Source: Symbiodinium natans (Eukaryota; Sar; Dinophyceae; Suessiales; Symbiodiniaceae). From it: a stretch of DNA of 55,000 nucleotides. This document shows positions 38,934 to 48,465 of the stretch, piece by piece; the first letter of the stretch is position 1, and every line of letters begins with the position of its first letter. Both the position numbers and the translations under genes were made by a program. The stretch covers positions 585,001 through 640,000 of the forward strand of contig CAJNDS010002119.1 of NCBI GenBank assembly GCA_905221605.1, in the 5' to 3' direction. The notes under the pieces are model-generated. The model searched no databases, was not told the origin of the DNA, and was given only the letters and a program-made list of their open reading frames with translations.

Positions 38934-40868
38934 CTCAGCAGTGAACCCAAAAGATAGAAGCAGGGTTTCGAAGAAGAGATAGCCGTGCCTTGGGTCCGGG
39001 TTCCAAGGTCTTCAAAAAAGGTGCAACGGTTATAGCCTTAGATCCACATGACATGGGCCCTGAAGCCATCAGGCCCCCGAATCCCCAAAAGCAGCTTTCA
39101 CACGAGGGTGGCCTGCAGCTCATTCTGGCAGAGTTCCCGGATGGCAAGGCCCCAGCCACTCCGGGCTGAGGGCTTTGGGGTTTTCGTGGGTTTTTGGCCC
39201 CTTTCCGGCTGGGAAAGCTGGAGGGCCGGTCGTGCAGCGCATGGGTGTCAAAGGAGGTGGCTTTTAGCAGAACCATCCTCGAACTTAAAGCTGTAATTAC
39301 GCTCACCCGAGCCCTGATGAAGAGCAGAACGGCAGCGCCCACCATAGCAGGTGGCCGAGATCTACCCGCTCTTAGCGGCACTCTTGCGGCATCACCTGAG
39401 GACGGACGTGTCCGTTTCGAGTGTTGGGTTCGGGGCCTGCTATTCGGAAATAAATCTGCAAGGGGATGATGTAGGGTACACGATCTAGAGTACATTCTTC
39501 TTCCCAAGCGTTAGACCTGTGACCTGATCCGGCAATGAACTGCAACAAATTCAGGCACACGTGGGAATCAGTCTGTTGGTAATTACACTTAGTCCATGAC
39601 GGGGTTGATAGTCCATAGATGCAGGGCCACGTACGGTGTAGGTTCTTGGCGTTGTGTAATAAGGCTTTTGCGTTGCATCGGAGGCTGATTAGCTGAATCG
39701 CTTCGAATGCTTCGGAGGTCAAGGTTGGAGAAGCTGCTAAGGGCCTCGGTCCTTAGATTCGTTCGACTGTTTTGCGCTCGCGCATGTGCTTTCATCACGC
39801 GTCGAAGCTATGCTTGCAGAAGCGCCTCCATATCAACTGCTTCAAAAAAGCCAAAGCCACAAAACCAACTCCAGGTTCATTGAGCCTCGGCTATGCTTTG
39901 ATTTTGACATTGGTTCAATCAGGCGTCCCGAGCCCCGAAATCTTACCCTTGAGAAGCGAGGAGTGTTCCAGAGGCCACCGAGGTTTATGTGCTGTCGGAT
40001 GAGGAGGAGGTGGGCCGCCACACGGAGACACCCGTGAACTCCCCAAGAGTGGGACTGTGAGACGTCGGATTAACTGTAGGAAGATTCGATGCTAAGCAAC
40101 CTTTCTTGTAAGGGTTTAGGGCTTAGGAATTTCGGTCCACACCCAATATAAGAACTAGAGTTCGGGGCGGAAAGACCGTATTCCAGACATAGCGAACTAC
40201 CCAAAGCAGTCTGAAACCCAAACCATGCGGAAACCTAAGGCCCTACCGGCACCCCCCAAAGAAGCCAAGGCCTAAAGGGGGTGCATTGTTGGGGGCTTGG
40301 TGTTTACACGTTCAGGGCTAAGGGTTCAGCATCTCAACTCCAAAAGACTCATCGCTGGGATGTTTCTGGCTGTTCTCCAGTCGCCATGTCCCTGCAGCTG
40401 TCAGGTTTTGCGGTTAGGCGCTGTCCTTGGTCGGTTTATACCACAGCCTGAGCATGCATCTGCACATTCTTATGAACTTTAGAGACTCGAGACCTTCAGC
40501 CTTTTTCAGCCCGATCTTTTCCAGCAGGACCCGCTGCAGCTTGGCCGCAGCGTCTCCCTCCCACGTCCGGTCATCGAAAGGTGGGGACTTCCCCCCCCCC
40601 CCCCCCCAAAAAAAAAGGGAGGGAAAAGGCCTGGGCTTAGGGGGTTTGTATAGGAACAAGCAAACTTGACCCATCAAAAGACTCGAAGCTACCAACCCCA
40701 ACCGGTGCTTGTGGGGATGACATCCCAACCCCAGACTCACCCAACCGTCAAGAATAGACCAGCATGCGACACCAGCGTGTCCTTTCCGCTCACCTGCGAG
40801 CCAGTGCGCTTGGGGAGGTCAAAGGTTTGAGAGGGCTTGCAGAGCTTGACTCGCCTGGCCTTCTGCAG
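38934..40868. other. No firm gene
   Basis: Both strands are open around 38935-39507, with no motif on either. A poly-C/poly-A junction lies at 40591-40616. Nothing else was supported. Confidence 0.3.
40591..40616. repeat. C17 followed by A9
   Basis: 17 C directly followed by 9 A. Confidence 0.95.
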
Positions 40869-41000
40869 GGCAGAGGAGGACGAAGAGCCGGAGAAGCCGA
40901 AGAAGCCATTCAAAGCCAAGACGAGGCTGCAACTGCGAGACGAGAGTTTCACGATGTTTTTTCCTCGAAAGAAGACATCCACCTCGAGAGACTGGATGCT
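40869..41000 (+). CDS. Probable internal exon, Lys/Glu-rich protein
   Basis: CCTTCTGCAG precedes a frame reading AEEDEEPEKPKKPFKAKTRL and QLRDESFTMFFPRKKTSTSR, then DWM; the donor GCT|GTAGGT follows at 41001. The acidic-to-basic composition is typical of a linker in a nuclear or cytoskeletal protein. The 132-nt exon length and both splice signals support it. No family was recognised. Confidence 0.35.
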
Positions 41001-42064
41001 GTAGGTAACATACTATGTTGGCTTCGAGTGAAGCCGCGGGCCCTGAAAGATTGCTCGTTTCGTGACATCGAACACCTTGGAAAATGTTGAGCTTGTATGT
41101 TGAACCCCTTTGTCGAGCTTCTCCGATCGCCTCCGCAGGCCAGTGGCCCGGCGACAGACCCTTCCGATGCCGGACTCGCCAGGGTGCCTGGATTCGCAGC
41201 GCGTCACTGTTTCGCGGCGCGCGTCCGCTCAAATTGTAGAGAGGGCTTCAGGATTGAAAGGGTCTTGGGATGTTTTGGGTGATGCAGAAGCAGAATACAA
41301 GCAGGGGCACTCAAAAGTCAACGCCGGCCAACGTTGACCTGGGATGCGGGGATCTGGAAAAGTGCAGGGTGGGGCAGGCTACCATACTACCAGAAATATA
41401 ACTTAACATACACTATTTTCATGGTTGTAGCATACACTCTGTTCCAAAACGATCTTTATACGCCAAATCGTGCCCCCCTTCAGGGCCCTGAAAGTGCGAA
41501 GAAGCGGAGGCCCTGAAAGAAAGCTTCATATGAAAGCTTATGAGGTAAAAAATGGTACAAAACCCAGTGCAAGTTCAAGCGCTCTCCGAGGCCCAAAGGC
41601 GCCAGGCGCCCAAGTCTCCAGCTCCAGGAAAGAATCTTCGGCAGTTACCTTTCGGGTATAGAGGGATGAAGCAAGGGTTGAGATAGGGTATAGATTGGGT
41701 TTACAGGGCTTTAGGGACAGAAAATATTCCCGGTCCTGCACCTCACAAAGCAACCAAACCAAGATGGGCTCCGGATGCCTTGGCTTAGGCCTTTGGGCGG
41801 CTTCAGGGGTTGGGGGCTTCAGGGGTTGAGGTGCACCAAGCTTATGTTACTGCTGCTGCCCGTGCTGTTTCTGGCATCGGCAAATTCTCGGGTCAATTTC
41901 CTATCAGCGGCCCAAAATTGGAGATACCTCCCATACTCGATACAGTGCTGGCAGATGGGTGGATGTTGGGATGCGCCATCTTTTAGCTCGGGATCCCCGA
42001 GTAAACTCCTGTCGCTGCGATGTTGTTTGCGAGCATTGTGTTTGCAAAGGGGGGGGGGCCGCCA

Positions 42065-42087
42065 CCCCCCCCCCCCCCCCCCCCCCC
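42065..42087. repeat. Poly-C tract (23 nt)
   Basis: The longest homopolymer in the window, preceded closely by G9. Confidence 0.97.
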
Positions 42088-43295
42088 ACGCGTTATTTAG
42101 CCGCGCATGAGTCTTGTTGAAACCCATCAGCCGGAAATATACAGGGAATAGAGGCCTTTCATAGGAAGAACCGATAAAACAGAGCAAACATCAATAAGGG
42201 TTCGCGCAAATCCTACGAACAGTAGTATGAATCCTATGAAAGATCGAGGGAATGAATAGGGAAATCCCAGAAAATGCGCACCTGTAGTAGAACCGAAGAA
42301 CAGCAGAAAAATGATCTTTAGGAAAACTCCCAAGGTAATTCTCCGGCCCACCGTTTTTGCCAACTACGTGTTCGGGAAGAAGAGGATTTATAACAGCTTA
42401 GGAGATGAGAAGCCAACCCGAAGAGTGGATTTCACAGTCGTTTATAGGGTTTCGAGGGTTTGGTGCCAAGGAATTCGTCAGCAACACGGAACGTCTCCTG
42501 CACAAGTTCAAGGTGAGAGGGCGACTTTGTGCTTTACCCCAAAGCCCAAACCCTAACCCCGTCGCGTGTGGGGCATGTTCGATCAGTATAGGGGAGCGCG
42601 AACCATCCGTCGCAGTCCTAATCCAACGCTGCATCATGATGGATCATGCTCCTGCGTGTAGAACTTCCATGACGGATTTTGGGCTAACCGCGGTTGTGGC
42701 TTTTCTTGCGGGGCTTAGGGTTTTCTGACAGTCTTGGTTCAGGGTTGTTGAGGTTTTGCAGCATTAGGGACCCTGGTTCGATTTGTTTCGCTTCGCAGCC
42801 TCGAAGCTTTGCACGTCTGGGGGCTCTGTAGGGGTTAGGGTTTGTGAAGTGCTAGACTGCACAAGACCTCCACACCTCAAATGCCAGAGCCCACAGACAT
42901 GCCACGACCAGGATCTTGCGCGATCATGTCGATAAGCAATCCGGTTGCCGTTGCCAGTCCTCCTGTGAGTGAGCGTTGCAGTGCAGCAGCAACACAGATG
43001 TGACTCATTGCACCATGTCAGAATAAGTTGAATGTTTGCGAGCCGTTGCCTAGTGCACTTTCAGGATGCGCTGGTCAAGGAAAATGCGGTGTCCTGCCTA
43101 CTCAGGCCATGGGTTTCAGGCTTTGGGCAACCGAGTCGGGAGAAAGTTACACTAGTTGGAAGAAATTGGAAGAGACTGGCCAAAACGTCGAATGCCTTGC
43201 CCTCAAGCGCTGGACCGCTTAGATCGCTGGATCCTGAAGGTTCCCTACCCGGCCCCCATGTATCTACAGTAGAAGATCCCGAAAGTCCATGTCCT

Positions 43296-43367
43296 AAAGC
43301 CCTAGAAGGGAGGAGCCTGAACTCAACACTAAAGCCCTAGAAGGGAGGGCCCTGTACTCAACACCCT
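43296..43367. repeat. 36-bp direct repeat, two copies
   Basis: AAAGCCCTAGAAGGGAGG followed by a similar 18 bp, twice in tandem with a few changes. Confidence 0.85.
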
Positions 43368-43812
43368 TGGAAGAAGCCCCCCCCGTTGCCGCCAGCGCCT
43401 TCCTCCTGAACCACAACATGGACAGCAAGCTCCAGGACAGAGCTGCCCAGTGCACCTGAATGACCATCCCTGGGTGGGCTCAGGGGCAGTTCGAGGTCGA
43501 GGGCTTTGAGCCCATGAGCCCATGAGCCCCTAAGCCTTAAGCCCTGAAGCCCCAGGCCACTGAAGTGCGGAAGCGCTGACCAAGTCCCTGTGCCAGGACG
43601 GGCTCCTCCGAGTCTTGGCAGACCTCCTGCAGGAGCCTAGATCTCTCCCTCTTCAGGCTGACATCTCCATGTAAAAGCTTTACGGGGGGCCTCTGATGGT
43701 GTTGGAGGGTGTCTGTGAATTCTGTTCTCAGTAGAGAGGGCTCCCGCACTCTCAAAACAAGCTACGGAGTTGGTGCCTGAGGTTGATGTGTCCATCTGTG
43801 ACATTCTTTCAG

Positions 43813-43967
43813 GTGCGGCCTTGAAGAGATCATGTGCGAAGGAACCGGAACCGAGGCCGAGGTTTCCGAAGCATCCGCCCCCCCGGGCCGTCGTGCTGCC
43901 AGAGTGCCGCCAGACTTCCGCAGAAACTCCGAAACTCCGAAGCAAGCACATGGCTTGGGATGGTCAA
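43813..43967 (+). CDS. Possible upstream exon of the CCCH gene
   Basis: After GTGACATTCTTTCAG the frame reads CGLEEIMCEGTGTEAEVSEA then SAPPGRRAARVPPDFRRNSE. The acceptor is good and coding rhythm strong. The right edge is uncertain: GTCAAAG at 43968 would leave the phase the next segment needs, but it is a weak donor. Confidence 0.35.
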
Positions 43968-44041
43968 GTCAAAGCCTGCAACATCTGAAGTCTAAAGCCC
44001 TTCGGTGATTTTGCCATGCTGCCAAGCTTTCATCTTCGCAG

Positions 44042-44334
44042 ATCGCTGTGCAGCAGCGCAGAAACCAAGCAGCGTCAGACCACCAGATGGCCCGGCCCCC
44101 CACCTTTCTGCAAGAGAGGACAAGTCCTGCGGCGCATCGGAGGCGGCAAAGGAGTTTCGGCTGTTCGGTGGCTTTCCCAGAATTTGCACCCCACGGCGTA
44201 TCTCATTGGCCCTTTGCTCTTTGCTTGAGCGGGCTTTAAGAGCAGTTGTGGAGTCCAGTGCTGGTCTGAGGCTTCGGATTTTAGGGTTGGGCCATGCGGA
44301 ACTGTGCATCTGCAAACTCGGCGCTTCTCTCTGA
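44042..44334 (+). CDS. Possible upstream exon of the CCCH gene
   Basis: After TTTCATCTTCGCAG the frame reads RCAAAQKPSSVRPPDGPAPH, then LSAREDKSCGASEAAKEFRL. A second + frame is open as well, so the choice is tentative. The true end probably lies before 44240; the stated end is the open frame's stop. Confidence 0.3.
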
Positions 44335-44656
44335 TGAAATTGGGGCAGAGCTTTCTTTTATTTCAAAGCTGTATTCCGTGAGCCGTACACATGGTTCCGA
44401 CTTCTCGGACACCCTAGGTTCTAGAGCCACCCGGACAGAGAAACCCGAAAGCCCAACTGTAGATGGGAGTTTAAGGGAAGGGTTTCTGCTTCCTTGAGCC
44501 AGACCATGACAGAGACCCTTGAGGCTTATGGCTTGGTGTTGCAGATTCTTGCTGGGCTCGCTGCTAAGTCTTCGGGTGCAGGAAAGACTCGAGTCTCAAG
44601 GGGCAGGTTGGGTTCGGGATCGATGCACGATTCGCACGGCTGTGATCAGACCGCAG

Positions 44657-45252
44657 GTTTGGTCCAAGAATACAAAGCCGGGCACTGGCCCAGCGGCAAG
44701 TCAAAAAGCCTGGCGAGAAATGGATGCAGTGACGGCAAATTTCAAGCCCGTGAGCTTGGTGCCCTTGAATGGGAGCTCGGGCCACCCCCACATGTGCCGT
44801 CGACCGTGCGTGCGTATGATGCGCTCCGGAACCTGCGCTTTGGGCATGCAATGCTCGTTTTGCCACGAGGCCAGGACGACCAGATGCAGATTGGGTTCTT
44901 ACATTGGCATGACCCCCTCCCCCCCCCCCTTATAAGGCCCCTAAACTGAAGCCATCCTCAACTCAGTGTCTGCTGCAAGGCGCACGAGGACGATCGAGCC
45001 AAGCCAGATAAGGAGCAGCGCAAGCTGCTGCAGACCCTACGCGAGGAGGAGTCCCTGGGGGAGAGTTTGCGCAACCCAGGTCACGAAACGAGAAGGGGGC
45101 GCGATGGCCCACCCCATAAACAGACATGCCCGAAGGACAAGAGGGCGGTTCTGCTTCCGCACCTTCGCCGCAAATTCGATGACTCTGCGATCCGTGACCA
45201 AGCTGCTCCTTTCCTGAAGCTTCTGGAGGAGGCCGGGGGCAGCCTTCCATAG
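44657..45252 (+). CDS. CCCH zinc-finger protein, last two exons
   Basis: Exon 44657-44869 follows CAGACCGCAG and reads VWSKNTKPGTGPAASQKAWR, then VPLNGSSGHPHMCRRPC. It carries C-x8-C-x5-C-x3-H (codons 44807, 44834, 44852, 44864), an RNA-binding CCCH finger. From memory, a GS-x2-HP-x2-C-x-PC lead-in recurs before CCCH fingers in dinoflagellate proteins. A 110-nt intron (44870-44979) with a GC donor (GAG|GCCAGG) and AAG acceptor would join complete codons. Exon 44980-45252 reads AHEDDRAKPDKEQRKLLQTL, then REEESLGESLRN, a basic Pro region and FLKLLEEAGGSLP-stop. A role in mRNA binding or turnover is likely from the family; targets are unknown. The finger is clear; exon limits are inferred. Confidence 0.62.
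44870..44979 (+). other. Predicted 110-nt GC-AG intron
   Basis: It begins GCCAGG and ends TGCAAG, between phase-0 exons. It removes the TAA and TGA that close the two exon frames. GC donors are known to be frequent in dinoflagellates. Confidence 0.45.
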
Positions 45253-46886
45253 AAGCCGCTCCTGCGCCCTCAAAGAGCAGCCATGCGAACACGTGGAAGG
45301 GCCCTAGGGTTGCAGGGTGACAGAGTTGCATATACCCAAGGTCTTCAGACCTCAGAGTGATTCTGTGAAGGAAACCGTCTCGGACACCGTTGGCTCGGCA
45401 ATCAGCTGCAGGAAGCTGAAAAAGCTTGACAGGCAAGGGGGCGCGGCGAGAGAGAGCCATGCTGATGGTTGAGTCTACGGGTTGAGAGGGTTCGAAGGGG
45501 CCTAGGCAGCTGGTGGGGAGTACTGCGGGTGCCATGAGGCCACGAGGTGTTTGACAATTGCTTTATAAGTTGCCAGGCGTGTCAGGCCCCCGACTTGAAC
45601 GGCAACATGCAGCATACCCTGGCCACATACATTGCATATACACATATGTAAATAACCATTGTACATGTATATGTTCTGCTCATGTAGAACCTACGCAATC
45701 ATTCAAGAGTGCATGGCAAGCATGCACACGTACATCGGTGTACACACACACACACTTATGCTACGCACCCACACCAGCGACCTTGAGTTTTTTAGCCTTT
45801 GTAATATTCTCAGATCGAGTACCGGGGTAACGAAGGACAGCCTGAGGCACCCACCTCGCAGACAAGCCAGCATTGCATTAATCTGTGGATTTCCCAGTAC
45901 TGTTTTTTAGTTTTTTGAGCGGGTTGGGAGTTTCCGGGAAAGCATTTGTTAAATACTATACGAAAAGGCTACTGAAGCATTGTAGTTTTCACATGTTCAT
46001 GAAATATTCGTTGCATAACTCATTATCTGCGGCGTTAACCAAGTAAATTGGCACTACTTAAAAAGCTACTTGCACACAACTAGCATGCGCCCTTAATTTT
46101 CATTGAAACACCACCGAAATATTGTGTCTGTAAAGCACATGCATTTTGCTGGCATAGCCTAAAATGCGAAATGGATTCTCGTAAGCTACTACTTAAGGAG
46201 CAAACCGTTTGCATTTACCACTAACTTTTCTCCTAGAGAAGCGCAATCTTCTTAGAAACGCATAATGTTCCTAGGAACATCTACAATTCCTGGGAGGGGG
46301 CGGGGGTGACAGGTTGAGGGGGAGGGGGGTTGAGGGGGGAAGTTGCTGGGCGGCGGTGCGGGCGGGGAGGGATGAGGTGGGGAAGGACCAGTACTCAAGA
46401 CAAAAAAGCACGAAAGCATCGTTAAGGAGTAGAAAACAAAATTCAACGGCAAGGCCAATACAAAATAGACACGTTCAGGGAGCCTTGCCAAAATCAAGAA
46501 ACCAATACCACAAAACCCAAAAAAACACTATCAAGTAGGTCAGAAGAACGAAACAAATCAAATCAAACGAAGACATCCAGAGGTCTTGGACATTGGTGTT
46601 TTCCATCAAGAGTCCCTGAGAATTGTTGTTTGTTGCTTTTGATGTGTTCGTATTTTCTTTCTTGGTGCCTGCAAGAGAGAGCCTCAAAATGTTTCTTGGC
46701 GGGGTGTTTGTTCTTCTGGTTTGTGGTATGCGTTGCTTTTGGTTTAGTTTAGTTTAGTCTTCCAGTCAGTTAGTTAAAACACATACGGCGCACCCAAGTT
46801 TCCTCGTAATGCAGCTGGGTGACCTAAGACAATGGCCAAAAGGTCGATGCCTGGGGGAGGCGGGTACTATGCAGATATGCACACTT
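45253..46886. other. Non-coding; AT-richer from 45590 to 46800
   Basis: From 45590 the base composition shifts towards A/T (TATACACATATG, AAAAGCTACTTG, long A runs near 46430-46560). A (CA)n stretch lies at 45741-45755. A G-rich patch at 46290-46380 interrupts it. No coding or RNA feature was recognised; it could be an inserted element of unknown type. Confidence 0.4.
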
Positions 46887-46916
46887 CCCTAAACCCTAAA
46901 CCCTAAACCCTAAACC
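46887..46916 (-). repeat. (CCCTAAA)4 telomere-type array
   Basis: Four perfect CCCTAAA units plus a partial, i.e. TTTAGGG on the minus strand. Confidence 0.97.
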
Positions 46917-47062
46917 TTCTTTCGTACCAACCAATTTATACCCGTCTCCTTGTCTCTAGATCCAAAATCGACGTTGAAGAGTTCGGATTGAGGTCGCCCC
47001 CAAGACTTGGTCCCTAGAACTTTTCAGATTTCTCATGCGGAATCTCGCAGGATGCATTTAGT

Positions 47063-47084
47063 GTTTAGGGTTTAGGGTTTAGGG
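47063..47084 (+). repeat. (TTTAGGG)3 telomere-type array
   Basis: Three perfect units, in opposite orientation to the array 150 bp upstream. Confidence 0.97.
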
Positions 47085-47910
47085 TGATGGGTGATCCATA
47101 TCTTGTTCCCAACAGATCCGTCCCCACATAACGGGGGTTGGTTTGCGTGCCTGGTGAGCCACGGCCTGAAACCTCGCTTTTGCCGAGGTGCCCGATAGTA
47201 AGCTTTACTAGAGTTGTATACGGGAGCTCACAAGAGGGTCCAGATCGTCTCCCGAAGCCAAAGACCACCTCTCGGAGGAAAAGTTGCCACGTCTCAACAA
47301 ATCCATTCCTTTTTGACCTACCCCCCCCCAATTCCCCCAATTCCCCAACGTAAGGCTCATTTTAAACGTAGATGCTCCATTGTGTTCCCTTTTTGGCGAG
47401 TGCTCAGACTGGCCTGTGAGACATTGTGAGACCCGAAACAACAGCATGACCCTACTCGACCCCCCCCCCCCAGACCTTGGTGGTCCCGTCAGGGTGCTTG
47501 CTCGCATGACGATCCCTGCACTCGCGCTTTGGAATGCAACATGAGCTTATGCACTCGATCCTCTCAGAGCTAACCTATCTTACAGGTCTGGGCTGAGACT
47601 TACTGCAGGTTGTTGACGGAATGGAGTGTGCTAAGCTGGCAGGACGCTGAGATCCCCTAGTGACCTAAAGCAACTTTAGTTCTGCATCTCTCTTAGGACG
47701 CAGGGATTTTCCTTGAAACAGGGCTCGCCCTACCCCCTGGTCCCGTCTTGGCCCCGAAGCCTTATGTTCGTGAATATCTGGTTCAAGCATCTTCAGATGC
47801 ATTTCGGTACGAGGGTAGCTCAACGCGGATTGGAAATCCCTAGGAGCTTCAAAACAAAGTCCTAGAAGCCTGCAGGTACCAGAGCCGCCCTCCGGCTTGG
47901 CTTGTAGGGA
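47085..47910. other. No gene recognised
   Basis: Contains C-runs at about 47321-47329 and 47460-47471. No supportable gene. Confidence 0.35.
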
Positions 47911-47998
47911 CCCTAAACCCCAAACCCCAAACCCCTAAACCCTAAACCCTAAACCCCAAACCCTAACCCCTAAACCCTAAACCCTAAACCCCTAAGCC
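47911..47998 (-). repeat. CCCTAAA/CCCCAAA telomere-type array
   Basis: About twelve units mixing CCCTAAA, CCCCAAA and CCCCTAAA. Confidence 0.96.
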
Positions 47999-48025
47999 TA
48001 TAAGGGAGCAGCCTTGAGCGCCCAG

Positions 48026-48128
48026 GTCAGCTACTTCCCTCACCGCTTCCCGGAGTTGATGGAGGCAGAGCTTGATGATTTGAGATCTATGCCCACACCA
48101 CACAGTGTGAGCCAGGGGCTCGTGTTTC
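48026..48128 (+). CDS. Exon-like segment just after a telomere-type array
   Basis: GAGCGCCCAG precedes VSYFPHRFPELMEAELDDLR and SMPTPHSVSQGLVFLRCW, clearly protein-like with Phe/Glu/Asp content. It begins 28 bp after the CCCTAAA array. The right edge is unresolved. Confidence 0.3.
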
Positions 48129-48132
48129 TACG

Positions 48133-48465
48133 ATGCTGGAATCCGTGCAGGATTCCGAAAAGCGTTTGAGGGGCTTCACGCTGCTTCTAGGGCTCAGGCA
48201 CCCAACATCTCACAGCACACGGGCTCTGGATGATACAGAGAAGCACGCGGTTTTTCAGTGGGTTGCACTGAAGCATCCACGCGCACGCGGTTGGAGACGC
48301 AATCGCGAGGTGGAATGTATTGATCGTCTGTTTGAGACGTTTTGTGACAAGTTTTTGAGACAAAAGGCCACTGGAGTGACGATATTGATGTCGGCTTGGG
48401 GGGGAGTGAGGAACGTCACAGTTTTTCGGTTCATTCCTTTGCTTTCAGCGGCCGATTTTTGTTGA
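48133..48465 (+). CDS. Open frame, unknown protein
   Basis: A 110-codon frame from ATG 48133 includes ALDDTEKHAVFQWVALKHPR and REVECIDRLFETFCDKFLRQ. It reads like protein but has no domain or splice support. Its frame differs from the preceding exon-like segment. Confidence 0.22.
   Translation: MLESVQDSEKRLRGFTLLLGLRHPTSHSTRALDDTEKHAVFQWVALKHPRARGWRRNREVECIDRLFETFCDKFLRQKATGVTILMSAWGGVRNVTVFRFIPLLSAADFC

Larger units (their letters stand above)
41001..43812. other. No firm gene; homopolymer and small direct repeat
   Basis: Contains C23 (42065-42087) and a 36-bp direct repeat (43296-43367). Two overlapping frames at 43028-43340 are weakly coding-like. No domain found. Confidence 0.3.

Noticed and set aside
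38935-39507. 190-codon minus-strand open frame (and the opposing plus frame 39194-39469)
   Set aside because: Both strands are equally plausible, with no domain, no splice support and no codon signal to decide.
44963-45535. 190-codon minus-strand open frame
   Set aside because: Antisense shadow of the CCCH gene's last exon; no motif.
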